The translations under genes and the position numbers were made by a program. Under the pieces are notes generated by a model. That model ran no database searches and was not told where the DNA came from. It was given only the letters and a program-made list of their open reading frames with translations. Source: Brucella anthropi ATCC 49188 (GTDB lineage: Bacteria; Pseudomonadota; Alphaproteobacteria; Rhizobiales; Rhizobiaceae). From it: a stretch of DNA of 64,000 nucleotides. Positions 55,294 to 64,000 of this stretch are shown one piece after another. The DNA is taken from NCBI RefSeq assembly GCF_000017405.1, contig NC_009667.1, positions 310,001-374,000 on the forward strand. Direction: 5' to 3'. Within the stretch, counting starts at the first letter, position 1, and the number at the start of each line of letters is the position of its first letter.

Positions 55294-56541
55294 TCAGCTT
55301 ACAATTTCAGCAGTCTCCAATACCGCATGCAGAAGCACGTCGGTTCCCGCCGACGCCCATTCCTTCGAAATATCCTCGTCTTCATTGTGGCTGAGCCCGT
55401 CCACGCATGGGCACATGACCATGGCCGTTGGTGCGACGCGATTGACCCAGCAGGCATCGTGGCCTGCGCCGGAAACGATGTTGCGATGGCTGTAGCCAAG
55501 TCGCTCTGCCGCATTGCGGATCGCCACCACACAACCATCATCAAAGGTCACCGGGTCGAAATGTCCGGCCACCTCAATCTCGATGCCGATGTCCAGTTCT
55601 GCGGCAATCTTCGGCGCTTCCTTTTCAAACCGCGTTTTCATGTCGTCCAGCACATCCTGGTTGGGCGAACGGAAATCCACAGTGAAAACGATCTGGCCCG
55701 GAAGCACATTGCGTGAATTGGGTGAAACGTCGATATGGCCGACACCGCCAACCGCATCCGGCTGGTGGGACATGGCGATTTCGTTGACGAGTTGCAGCAT
55801 CTTGCCGAGGCCAAGGCTCGCATTCTTGCGCATCTTCATAGGCGTAGAGCCGGTATGCGCCTCCTTGCCGGTCAAGGTCACCTGCAGCCACCACAGCCCC
55901 TGACCGTGCGTGACAACACCGATATCCTTGTGCTCAACTTCAAGGATTGGTCCCTGTTCGATATGAAGCTCGAACATCGCATGGATTTTGCGCTGCCCGA
56001 CCGGTTCATCGCCTTTCCAGCCGATGCGCTCCAGTTCGTCTCCGAATTTCTTGCCTTTGGCGTCGGTGCGCTGATAGGCCCAGTCCTGCTCGTGGACACC
56101 GGCAAAAACACCGGATGAGAGCATCGCCGGGGCAAATCGCGTGCCTTCCTCATTCGTCCAGTTGACGACGACGATTGGCCGCTTTGTCTTGATATTCATA
56201 TCGTTGAGCGTGCGCATGACTTCGAGGCCGCCGAGCACGCCCAGCACGCCATCGAATTTACCACCCGTCGGCTGCGTGTCGAGATGGCTGCCCATATAGA
56301 CCGGATCGGCGTCGGCATCTTCGCCGGGGCGGAGGAAGAACATGTTCCCCATCGTGTCCACGCCCATGGAAAGTCCGGATTTTTCGCACCAGCTCTGAAA
56401 CAGTTTGCGGCCTTCGCCGTCCTCATCGGTCAAGGTCTGGCGGTTATTGCCACCGCGCACACCGGGGCCGATCTGGGCCATGTCCATCAGACTGTCCCAA
56501 AGACGATCGCCATTGACTCTAAGATTGCTGGTGAGCACCAT
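55294..56541 (-). CDS. M20 amidohydrolase: N-carbamoyl-beta-alanine / N-carbamoyl-L-amino-acid hydrolase
   Basis: This 415-residue binuclear metal amidase is of the allantoate/N-carbamoyl amidohydrolase group (M20). The metal-site motifs are YMGSHLDTQPTGGKFDGVLGV and NWTNEEGTRFAPAML. FELHIEQGPILE supplies a further ligand, and GAGHDACWV the C-terminal one. In this setting it should release ammonia, CO2 and beta-alanine or 3-aminoisobutyrate from the dihydropyrimidinase product. It is the first gene of the minus-strand operon, 132 bases from a near-consensus RutR operator. The ATG has GGAGG upstream. Confidence 0.9.
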   Translation of the reverse strand: MVLTSNLRVNGDRLWDSLMDMAQIGPGVRGGNNRQTLTDEDGEGRKLFQSWCEKSGLSMGVDTMGNMFFLRPGEDADADPVYMGSHLDTQPTGGKFDGVLGVLGGLEVMRTLNDMNIKTKRPIVVVNWTNEEGTRFAPAMLSSGVFAGVHEQDWAYQRTDAKGKKFGDELERIGWKGDEPVGQRKIHAMFELHIEQGPILEVEHKDIGVVTHGQGLWWLQVTLTGKEAHTGSTPMKMRKNASLGLGKMLQLVNEIAMSHQPDAVGGVGHIDVSPNSRNVLPGQIVFTVDFRSPNQDVLDDMKTRFEKEAPKIAAELDIGIEIEVAGHFDPVTFDDGCVVAIRNAAERLGYSHRNIVSGAGHDACWVNRVAPTAMVMCPCVDGLSHNEDEDISKEWASAGTDVLLHAVLETAEIVS

Positions 56542-56673
56542 GCGCTCTGCCTCCGCATTATGTATGTGCGTTTAAATTCGGGCCATTATACTTCTAGCCC
56601 GTATCCACCCGCCAATATATGTTCCCACGACCCGGCTCTTTGGCCACAATATTCTTGCCTTGCGGGCAAAAAC

Positions 56674-56689
56674 TTGACTAGTTGGTCAA
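56674..56689. promoter_or_regulatory. RutR operator between the pyrimidine operon and rutR
   Basis: TTGACTAGTTGGTCAA differs at one base from the E. coli RutR consensus TTGACCA-N2-TGGTCAA. It lies between the divergent amidohydrolase and rutR genes, 73 bases before the rutR start. A further half-site ATATGGTCAA follows at 56714-56723. E. coli RutR leaves the DNA when it binds uracil or thymine. Confidence 0.85.
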
Positions 56690-56761
56690 ATTGCAGGCTA
56701 GAAGAGCGTTTGAATATGGTCAAGCGCTTTTGAAAAATTCTACACTGCTGAAAGGTGTCAA

Positions 56762-57460
56762 ATGGCCACAGCTCCTTCAGACTCACGGACCGACACGGTT
56801 GAAAACGAGAAGATGTCGAACGACAAGTCGGAAGGCGCGACGCGCATTCAGGGTATAAATCGCAGGCTTATCCTCGATGCAGCGCTGGAGGTTTTTTCCG
56901 CTTATGGCTTTCGAGGTTCGACAGTCGACCAGATCGCCGAGAAGGCAGGCATGTCGAAGCCAAACCTGCTTTATTATTTCCCGCGCAAGCAGAACATTTA
57001 TGTGACCGTGCTGGAAGATACGCTTGCCACCTGGCTGGAGCCTTTCGAACACATTAATCCGGACGGTGATCCGCTGGAAGAATTGCGGCGCTACATTGCT
57101 GTGAAGCTTGAAATGTCGGCGAAGAAACCGGAGGCTTCGCGCCTTTTCGCCAATGAAATTCTGCATGGCGCTCCGGCGATTTCTGACTTTCTCAAAGGGC
57201 ACCTGAAGCAGTTGGTCGATGAAAAAGCGGCAGTCATTCATCGATGGATTGCTGAAAAACGCTTGGCTCCGGTCGATCCTTATCATCTGATTTTCACCAT
57301 ATGGGCGGTAACGCAGCACTATTCGGATTTTTCCGTGCAGGTCGGGGCCGTTCTCGGCAGGCGATCGGAGGAGGCCGGTTTTTATGATGAGACGGCCAAA
57401 GCGGTGAGTGCCATTATTCTTGACGGCATCCGCCCACGAAACGAGAATTCGTCATCATGA
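56762..57460 (+). CDS. rutR: TetR-family pyrimidine regulator RutR
   Basis: This 232-residue regulator has the helix-turn-helix at about residues 35-80 (RLILDAALEVFSAYGFRGSTVDQIAEKAGMSKPNLLYYFPRKQNIY) and the RutR-type ligand domain (SRLFANEILHGAPAI, LIFTIWAVTQHYSDFSVQV). The first ATG with AAAGGTG is used; a second ATG at 56813 would give about 215 residues, closer to the E. coli length. It is divergent from the dihydropyrimidine degradation operon, with a near-consensus RutR box between them, so it most likely represses that operon and perhaps itself. Confidence 0.93.
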   Translation: MATAPSDSRTDTVENEKMSNDKSEGATRIQGINRRLILDAALEVFSAYGFRGSTVDQIAEKAGMSKPNLLYYFPRKQNIYVTVLEDTLATWLEPFEHINPDGDPLEELRRYIAVKLEMSAKKPEASRLFANEILHGAPAISDFLKGHLKQLVDEKAAVIHRWIAEKRLAPVDPYHLIFTIWAVTQHYSDFSVQVGAVLGRRSEEAGFYDETAKAVSAIILDGIRPRNENSSS

Positions 57461-57851
57461 AAACGATTCTTATTGCAGCAGCCATTGTCCGCGATGAGGC
57501 AGGCCGTTTCCTCCTCGTGCGCAAGCGCGGCAGCGAGATTTTCTTCCAGCCCGGCGGCAAGATCGATGCGGGCGAGCAGCCTCAAATCGCACTCATCCGT
57601 GAGATCGAGGAAGAACTCGGCATTCTCATTGATGAGAGCCAGTTAAGCTATGCTGCGAAAATGTCAGCGCCTGCAGCTAACGAGCTCGACGCCACGGTTG
57701 AAGCCGAGCTGTTCCATCTTAGCCTTAAGGAAGGGCAGGTGCCTGCCGCTTCCAGCGAGATTGAAGAACTGATCTGGCTCAAGGCTGGCGATCAAAGCCG
57801 TCCCGTTGCCCTGCTTTCGCAGAGCATTCAGGCGCGGTTTTCGGATGCAGT

Positions 57852-57855
<4 letters not shown>
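57457..57855 (+). CDS. Nudix hydrolase
   Basis: This is a 132-residue nucleoside-diphosphate-linked-X hydrolase with a perfect Nudix box at residues 34-56 (GKIDAGE, then REIEEELGI), which binds Mg and cleaves a pyrophosphate bond. It overlaps the rutR stop by 4 bases (ATGA) and so is coupled to a pyrimidine sensor, hinting at a nucleotide-pool role. The substrate is unknown. Its stop codon overlaps the stop of the convergent ATPase gene by three bases. Confidence 0.9.
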
Positions 57856-58925
<1,070 letters not shown>

Positions 58926-58939
58926 AGGGAAAAATCCTT

Positions 58940-59773
58940 TCAGCCTTTGACCGCGCCAGCCGTCAGGCCCTGCACGAGATATCGTTGAATGAGGAAGAAG
59001 AAGAGACAGGCCGGGATCAGCGCGAGCACACCCGCTGCCATCATCTGTCCGAAATCGACCGAAAACTTTGAGACGAAGCTCAAAAGCCCGACCGGGAACG
59101 TGGCTGAATCATTGCCGGAAATCAGCATCAGCGCGAACAGAAGCTCGCTCCACGCTGCGGTGAAAACAAAGCCAAGCGTTGCTGCAATGCCAGGCAGGGT
59201 CAGCGGCAGAATAATCTGGCGGAAAGCCATGAACTGCGTTGCGCCGTCGATCTTGGCGGCTTCTTCGAGATCCTTCGGAATGCCGTCGAAGAACGATTGC
59301 ATCAGGAAGGTTGCAAAAGGCACATTGAATGCCGAATAGACGATGATGAGGCCGATCAGGCTGTTGGTGAGACCGAGCGGTGCCATGATCTTGTAGATCG
59401 GCGCGATCAGCATCACGAGCGGGAACATCTGCGTCAGCAGCATCAGCGCCACAATCCAGTATTTTGCACGGAAATTGAAACGTGACAGTGCATAGCCGGA
59501 GAGCGATGCCAGTAGCGTAACGATGATGGCGGTTGAGCCGGATACGATCAGGCTGTTGCGGAAGAACAGCGGAAATGAGCTGTTGTTCAACACATGGCTG
59601 AAGTGATCGAACGTCATGCGCGATGGCCAGAGCCGCACGCCTTCGCTGTAAAGCAGATCATTGGGGGTAACGGAAACCTTCACCAGCCAGAAGATCGGAA
59701 ACAGCGCGAACAGAACAAACAGCAGAATGGCAATGCGATGCGCGCCGACAAGGAGGAGTTTACGGTTTGTCAT
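58940..59773 (-). CDS. Sugar-type ABC importer permease (MalG type), second system
   Basis: This is a 277-residue inner-membrane permease with six hydrophobic segments. The coupling motif EEAAKIDGATQFMAFRQIILPLTLPGIA and the end YLVQGLTAGAVKG are MalG/UgpE-like. It starts four bases after the stop of the partner permease gene and is followed by the ATPase gene after 14 bases. Confidence 0.9.
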   Translation of the reverse strand: MTNRKLLLVGAHRIAILLFVLFALFPIFWLVKVSVTPNDLLYSEGVRLWPSRMTFDHFSHVLNNSSFPLFFRNSLIVSGSTAIIVTLLASLSGYALSRFNFRAKYWIVALMLLTQMFPLVMLIAPIYKIMAPLGLTNSLIGLIIVYSAFNVPFATFLMQSFFDGIPKDLEEAAKIDGATQFMAFRQIILPLTLPGIAATLGFVFTAAWSELLFALMLISGNDSATFPVGLLSFVSKFSVDFGQMMAAGVLALIPACLFFFLIQRYLVQGLTAGAVKG

Positions 59774-59777
59774 GGCC

Positions 59778-60734
59778 TCAATCCTTGTTCAGCAGCGTCT
59801 GGCGCAACAGCACGATGAGCATCGAATAGACCATCAGCAGGACAAGCAGGACCATCGCAATTGCCGAGGCATAGCCGAAATCGAGCCGTTTGAAGGCCTG
59901 CGTGAAGATGTAGCTGGCGACGATCTGTGTCCGGTCGGCAGGGCCGCCACCGGTCATCACGACAATCAGATCGGCACTGTTGGCAATCCAGACGGTGCGC
60001 AGCAAAATGGTGATAGCCATGGTTGGCGCGAGATATGGAAGCGTGATCGAGAGAAAACGCTGCACGGGGCCAGCGCCATCAATCGCTGCTGCTTCATAAA
60101 GATCGCGGGGGATGGCCTGCAAAGCGGCCAGCATGGTGATGGCAAAGAACGGAATACCCCACCACACACCGGCGGTAATGATGCCCCACATGGCCAGATT
60201 GGGGTCGGACAGGATGTTGTCTGGTGCGCTCAGAATGCCGATTGCATGTAGCCAGTGCGGCAGCGGACCGATCACCGGATTGAACAGCCACGCCCAGTTA
60301 AGGCCGGTGAGGAATGTCGGTACAGCCCATGGCAGAAAGATCAATGCCTGCGCAATGCCGCGTCCGGCGAATGGCTTGTCGAGCAGCAGGGCAAGAATAA
60401 GCCCGAACACGAATTGCAGCAGCACCGAACAGCCGGTCCACCAGAGTGTGTTCTTCAAAGAACGATAGAAAGCCTGATCCGTCGCAAGTTCGCGGAAATG
60501 ATCAAGCCCTACATAGCCACCCGAAAACGGGTTAAGCAACTGAATGTCGCGAAAGGCATAGGAGACGCCGAGGACCAGCGGAACCAGCATGATGGCGCCG
60601 ATGAGGATCAGTGCGGGGGCGCTGTAGAGATAAGGTTCGGAGGCGTGCGCAAGTCGCTGCAGAAAACTGCGGCGATCCTGTCTTGGCACGTCGTTGTGCA
60701 CCGGGGCCTTTATGGAAGCGGTGTCGTTCATCAT
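59778..60734 (-). CDS. Sugar-type ABC importer permease (MalF type), second system
   Basis: This is a 318-residue permease with a cytoplasmic N-terminal tail of about 35 residues (VPRQDRRSFLQRLAHASEPYL) and six hydrophobic segments. The coupling motif EAAAIDGAGPVQRFLSITLPYLAP is typical for MalF/UgpA. Two ATG codons stand in tandem at the start; the first is used. It lies 71 bases after the binding-protein gene. Confidence 0.9.
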   Translation of the reverse strand: MMNDTASIKAPVHNDVPRQDRRSFLQRLAHASEPYLYSAPALILIGAIMLVPLVLGVSYAFRDIQLLNPFSGGYVGLDHFRELATDQAFYRSLKNTLWWTGCSVLLQFVFGLILALLLDKPFAGRGIAQALIFLPWAVPTFLTGLNWAWLFNPVIGPLPHWLHAIGILSAPDNILSDPNLAMWGIITAGVWWGIPFFAITMLAALQAIPRDLYEAAAIDGAGPVQRFLSITLPYLAPTMAITILLRTVWIANSADLIVVMTGGGPADRTQIVASYIFTQAFKRLDFGYASAIAMVLLVLLMVYSMLIVLLRQTLLNKD

Positions 60735-60805
60735 TTTTCCCTTCGCGGGGCTGCATCATTCGCTTTGCAGGCGCGGTCTTCCACGCCTGCAAGCTGTTCA
60801 TGGTG

Positions 60806-62065
60806 CTATTGCTTTGAAAGGTGCTTCTGCTGTGCCTTGGTCAGATATTCTGCCCATTGGTCGGCCAGCTGATCTGGCGTGATGTCGCCGAGAAGCGCTT
60901 CCTGCGAGGTCTTGATGACGAGCGAATCCTTGAAGAAGGCAAATTCTTCCAGATAGGTCGGCATGACGGTTGGAACGACGTTCTTGTCAGCCAGTTCATC
61001 GAACCAGCCCTTGAACTGCTCGCCGCTATAGAACGGATCGTTCTGAGCAGATTTAAGAACCGGCAATGCACCGGTGCGCTTGTTCCATTCGATATTGCCT
61101 TCCGGACCTTCAAGCATCGAGATCAGCTTCCAGGAGAGGTCCTTGTTCTGGCTACCGCTCATCATCGACCAGCCGGCAAAACCGATGGTCGGGAAGGTTT
61201 TGCCATCCGGGCCCTTTGGCATGATGGTGACGCCGAAATCTTCCGGCTTCATGCGTTCGGCAATGGCGATCAGCGCATCTGGATCTTGGTTGAGGAAGGC
61301 GCAGGTGCCGCTATAGAAACCGGCGACGGTTTCGTTGAAGCCCCAGTTGACGCTGTCCTTCGGTGCAAGGCCGTTCTTGTAGAGATCGACCATCCAGGTG
61401 ATGCCCTTTTTCCAGCCTTCGCTGTTCATGGTCGAGGTGCCGTCTTCGTTGAAGAACTTATTGTCACCGGCCATGGATGCGGCAAAAATCACCCAGCCAT
61501 TGAGACCACCGGGGCCACCACGCATACAGAAGCCGGACTTGCCGGGAAGGGCTGCGATCTTTTTGGAGGCTTCGACAAATTCGTCCATCGTCTTTGGCGG
61601 CTCGGACACACCAGCCTCAGACAGCAGCTTCTTGTTGTAGAACATGGCGTTCAGATAGAAGCCGTAAGGCAGCGTATAGGCTGTGTTGTTGACACTGCGG
61701 CCAAGCTCAAGTGCGCGCTCGGTCAGGTCTGGCGTGGTTTCCCACTTTTCGAGATATGGCTCGAGGTTTTCCAGCATGCCATTGTTGGCATAGAGCGAAA
61801 CCCAGGTGTCCGGCATTTCCATGACATCGGGAATTTCACCAGCCGAAACCATGGTTGCGAATTTCTGGAAGGATTCGCCCCATGGCAGCGAGATGATTTC
61901 GACCTTGGTACCCGGATTGGCTGCCTCAAACTTGGCAACGATGGATTCAAGCGTCTTGGTGCGTTCCGGGCTGGTGATGACTTCAACAAGCTTCAGAGTG
62001 GTATCGGCAAGCGCCGTACCGCTCAAAAGCATGGTTGCGAATGCGGCTGCTATTAGTTTTTTCAT
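60806..62065 (-). CDS. Sugar-type ABC importer binding protein (family 1), second system
   Basis: This 419-residue MalE-like periplasmic protein has a signal peptide (KKLIAAAFATMLLSGTALA) cleaved near residue 20. Family features are IVAKFEAANPGTKVEIISLPWGE, PDVMEMPDTWVSLYANNGML, LPYGFYLNAMFYNKKLLSEAG and TIGFAGWSMMSGSQNKDLSWKLI. It follows the PLP-enzyme gene by 35 bases. The ligand is unknown. The combination with a cystathionine beta-lyase-like enzyme leaves open whether it binds a sugar or a thioether or amino-acid conjugate. Confidence 0.9.
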   Translation of the reverse strand: MKKLIAAAFATMLLSGTALADTTLKLVEVITSPERTKTLESIVAKFEAANPGTKVEIISLPWGESFQKFATMVSAGEIPDVMEMPDTWVSLYANNGMLENLEPYLEKWETTPDLTERALELGRSVNNTAYTLPYGFYLNAMFYNKKLLSEAGVSEPPKTMDEFVEASKKIAALPGKSGFCMRGGPGGLNGWVIFAASMAGDNKFFNEDGTSTMNSEGWKKGITWMVDLYKNGLAPKDSVNWGFNETVAGFYSGTCAFLNQDPDALIAIAERMKPEDFGVTIMPKGPDGKTFPTIGFAGWSMMSGSQNKDLSWKLISMLEGPEGNIEWNKRTGALPVLKSAQNDPFYSGEQFKGWFDELADKNVVPTVMPTYLEEFAFFKDSLVIKTSQEALLGDITPDQLADQWAEYLTKAQQKHLSKQ

Positions 62066-62100
62066 TGCAGTTCCCCTTATTGCTCCTCACTGGATTTTCG

Positions 62101-63270
62101 TTATTCGGTCGATGCTGCGAGCGCTCCTTCAATATCCCGCCACAGCGCTTCCGTTCCTTCCAGTCCGACATGCAGGCGCACGGAGCGCGGGTCGATGCCG
62201 AACGTATGTGCCGAATTTGGCTGTGCTTTCTGCTGCAGCACGACTTCGCCCGGCACGATCAGGCTTTCATGACCGCCCCAGCTCACGCCGAGCTTGAACA
62301 GATCGAGATGATTGCAGAATTCGCGAATGTTCACGCCTTCCCGGAAGATGACCGAGAACAGGCCGGACGTGCCCTTGAGACCCGCAGGCAGACGATTGGC
62401 AAGTGCCGGGTGGCAGACGGTTTCAACCACATCCAGTGCCTGAAGACGCTTTGCAATTTCCAGTGCCGAAGCCTCGTGCGCCTTCATGCGCGTCGGCAAA
62501 GTGCGCATGCCACGCACCAGAAGCCACGCATCAAACGGTGAAAGCTTGCCGCCGAGATATGGATAGGTTTCTGCGCGGATTGTATTGATCAGGGCTTTCG
62601 ATCCGGTCACGACACCGGCCACGACATCGCTATGGCCACCGAGATATTTCGATGCCGAATGCACGACGAGATCAACGCCAAGCGACAGTGGGCGCTGGAA
62701 GATCGGGCTGGCCCAGCTGTTGTCGATGATGCTCAGCACGCCATGCTGCCTGGCAATCGCTGCCAGGGCACCGACATCATGGGCTTCCATGACCCAGCTC
62801 GTCGGGCTTTCCATGTAGAAGAGCTTTGCACCGGGCAGGGCTTTTGCAACCGCTTCCTCGTCGCGGCCATCGACGTAGTCTACCTGCACCTGCATACGCT
62901 TCATAATGGTGCCAAACAGGCGGAATGCATCCGGGTAGACATGACGTACCGCAACGATGCGATCACCGGGATTGACGAAGGCCAGCACACTTGAAGAGAT
63001 GGCAGCCATGCCGCTGGCAAAGCCCAGCGCGTCTTCGCCGCCTTCAAGTTTTGCCAGCATTTCTTCAAATGCCCGCACGGTCGGGTTGAGGCCGCGTGTG
63101 TAGATCGGGCGAACCTTTTCGCCGCGATAAGAGGCGACCATGTCGTCATAGCTTGGGAAGGTGAAAAGCGAGGTCTGCACGATGGGTGGAACCACGGCGT
63201 CGTAGGCATTGCTTTCATCATGAGCAACCGTAAGCGCTGCGAAATCCAGCGGATCCATCCCGTCGGTCAT
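62101..63270 (-). CDS. Cys/Met metabolism PLP-dependent enzyme, cystathionine beta-lyase-like
   Basis: This 389-residue fold-type I PLP enzyme has the Schiff-base lysine K208 in VVHSASKYLGGHSDV. Phosphate-binding Y57 and R59 lie in RPIYTRGLNPT, the ring-stacking region is FASGMAAISSSVLAFV, and D183 in IIDNSWASP binds the ring nitrogen. Such enzymes do beta- or gamma-elimination on cystathionine, methionine or S-conjugates. It is annotated by likeness to MetC, but its place in an operon with a GntR regulator and a sugar-type importer suggests catabolism of an imported compound rather than methionine synthesis. Its ATG overlaps the regulator stop by 4 bases. Confidence 0.87.
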   Translation of the reverse strand: MTDGMDPLDFAALTVAHDESNAYDAVVPPIVQTSLFTFPSYDDMVASYRGEKVRPIYTRGLNPTVRAFEEMLAKLEGGEDALGFASGMAAISSSVLAFVNPGDRIVAVRHVYPDAFRLFGTIMKRMQVQVDYVDGRDEEAVAKALPGAKLFYMESPTSWVMEAHDVGALAAIARQHGVLSIIDNSWASPIFQRPLSLGVDLVVHSASKYLGGHSDVVAGVVTGSKALINTIRAETYPYLGGKLSPFDAWLLVRGMRTLPTRMKAHEASALEIAKRLQALDVVETVCHPALANRLPAGLKGTSGLFSVIFREGVNIREFCNHLDLFKLGVSWGGHESLIVPGEVVLQQKAQPNSAHTFGIDPRSVRLHVGLEGTEALWRDIEGALAASTE

Positions 63271-63983
63271 TTGGACATTTCCTTGATGTCTTCCTCGACA
63301 ATGTCGAGGATCTTGAGTGTTTCCTGCCGTGCGGCTTCAGGGTCCTGAGCCACGATGGCGTTAAAGAGCGTGCGGTGGAACGGAAAGGTCCGCCGCGCGA
63401 AGTCGATCCGCTCAAACGGATGATCCCAGAAGTGCAAGAAGGCTTCGCGCATCTGTTCGAGCAATTGTCTGAAAAGCGGATTATGGGTCGCGTCGTAAAT
63501 GGCGAGATGAAACGCCAGATCTTCCGGGCCTGACGTGCCTTCCGCGATATGAACGCGCTCCATCTCATTGAGATTGCGTTCGATGATGACGAGGTCTTCC
63601 GCCGTGCGTTTGCGGGCGGCGACCATGCTGGCCTCGGCTTCGATGCCACGGCGCACTTCAAGCGATTGCAGCAATGCATCGCGCAATTGCGCGGGGTCGA
63701 ATGAAAGCGGCATATGAATGGTTGCCGCCGAAATCGGCTTGAGCAGATAGGTGCCGCTACCTTTGCGGGCTTCGATCACACCCAGCGCCTGAAAGTGCCG
63801 GATTGCTTCGCGAATGGTGGAGCGCCCCACGGCCAGCGCGGTCATCAATTCACGTTCGGCGGGAAGGCGATCTCCGGCCTGAAGCTGCGCTGTCGCGATG
63901 TAATTGGCGAGCGCATCTGTTACCTGCCGGGCGCGATCCATCGGCGGTAACGGTGCTATCTGCAGCAGCCTGCGATCTTTCAT
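63267..63983 (-). CDS. GntR-family regulator, FadR/FCD subfamily
   Basis: This 238-residue regulator has a winged helix-turn-helix at residues 15-80 (GDRLPAERELMTALAVGRSTIREAIRHFQALGVIEARKGSGTYLL) and an all-helical FCD ligand domain in the rest (DLAFHLAIYDATHNPLFRQLLEQM, with metal-binding His residues). The ATG at 63983 has TGGAGGCAG upstream. It is the first gene of the minus-strand operon, so it very likely regulates the PLP enzyme and importer. Its operator would lie just beyond base 63983, mostly outside the window. Confidence 0.9.
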   Translation of the reverse strand: MKDRRLLQIAPLPPMDRARQVTDALANYIATAQLQAGDRLPAERELMTALAVGRSTIREAIRHFQALGVIEARKGSGTYLLKPISAATIHMPLSFDPAQLRDALLQSLEVRRGIEAEASMVAARKRTAEDLVIIERNLNEMERVHIAEGTSGPEDLAFHLAIYDATHNPLFRQLLEQMREAFLHFWDHPFERIDFARRTFPFHRTLFNAIVAQDPEAARQETLKILDIVEEDIKEMSK

Positions 63984-64000
63984 TCTGCCTCCATTTCACA

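Noticed and set aside
60821..62056. 411-codon open frame on the plus strand
   Set aside because: It is exactly antisense to the binding-protein gene at 60806-62065, which has a signal peptide and family motifs.

Overview
The window is alphaproteobacterial and most likely comes from chromosome I of an Ochrobactrum/Brucella-type organism (Brucellaceae). The grounds are a moderately high G+C content, the housekeeping block murA - DUF2948 - hisD - UPF0262 - low-Mr phosphatase - infA - maf - yacG - tRNA-Phe, a urease operon of rhizobial layout (ureD-ureA-ureJ-ureB-ureC-ureE-ureF-ureG), and intergenic palindromes of the type scattered through Rhizobiales genomes. No transposase, integrase, phage gene or CRISPR array was seen. 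This taxonomic placement is inferred from gene order and protein families, not from a search.

Layout. 1-1610: 3' part of a PQQ glucose dehydrogenase. 1668-2117: CueR-type copper regulator. 2190-6031 (minus): yehZYXW-type glycine betaine/osmoprotectant ABC importer. 6151-7416 (minus): glutamate dehydrogenase. 7745-13023 (plus): heterotetrameric sarcosine oxidase soxBDAG, with a 144-bp palindrome between soxA and soxG.

13174-27697 is the main accessory block. It encodes a complete-looking non-phosphorylating L-fucose (or similar 6-deoxyhexose) pathway: sugar ABC importer, RhaM-type mutarotase, Gfo/Idh/MocA oxidoreductase, COG3618 lactonase, L-fuconate dehydratase, 2-keto-3-deoxy-L-fuconate dehydrogenase and an FAH-family hydrolase giving pyruvate and lactate, with an IclR regulator. 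Four components are not needed for the textbook pathway: a class III CoA-transferase, a solute-binding-like protein without a signal peptide that is translationally coupled to it, a MaoC-type hydratase, and a second enolase-superfamily dehydratase. These make the block the best candidate for undescribed biochemistry in the window.

27757-34598 (minus): small drug/metabolite transporter, tRNA-Phe, and the housekeeping block ending at murA and a 59-residue basic ORF. 34746: tRNA-Thr. 35218-41921 (plus): DUF2189 membrane protein and the urease operon. 41922-45285 (minus): photolyase, tRNA-Arg, orphan sensor kinase. 45666-49956 (plus): two-gene RND efflux pump.

50009-57855: reductive pyrimidine degradation (dihydropyrimidinase, N-carbamoyl amidohydrolase, NMT1-type ABC importer), divergent from rutR-nudix, with a near-consensus RutR operator between them. 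57852-63983 (minus): GntR regulator, cystathionine beta-lyase-like PLP enzyme and a complete sugar-type ABC importer, an unusual combination.
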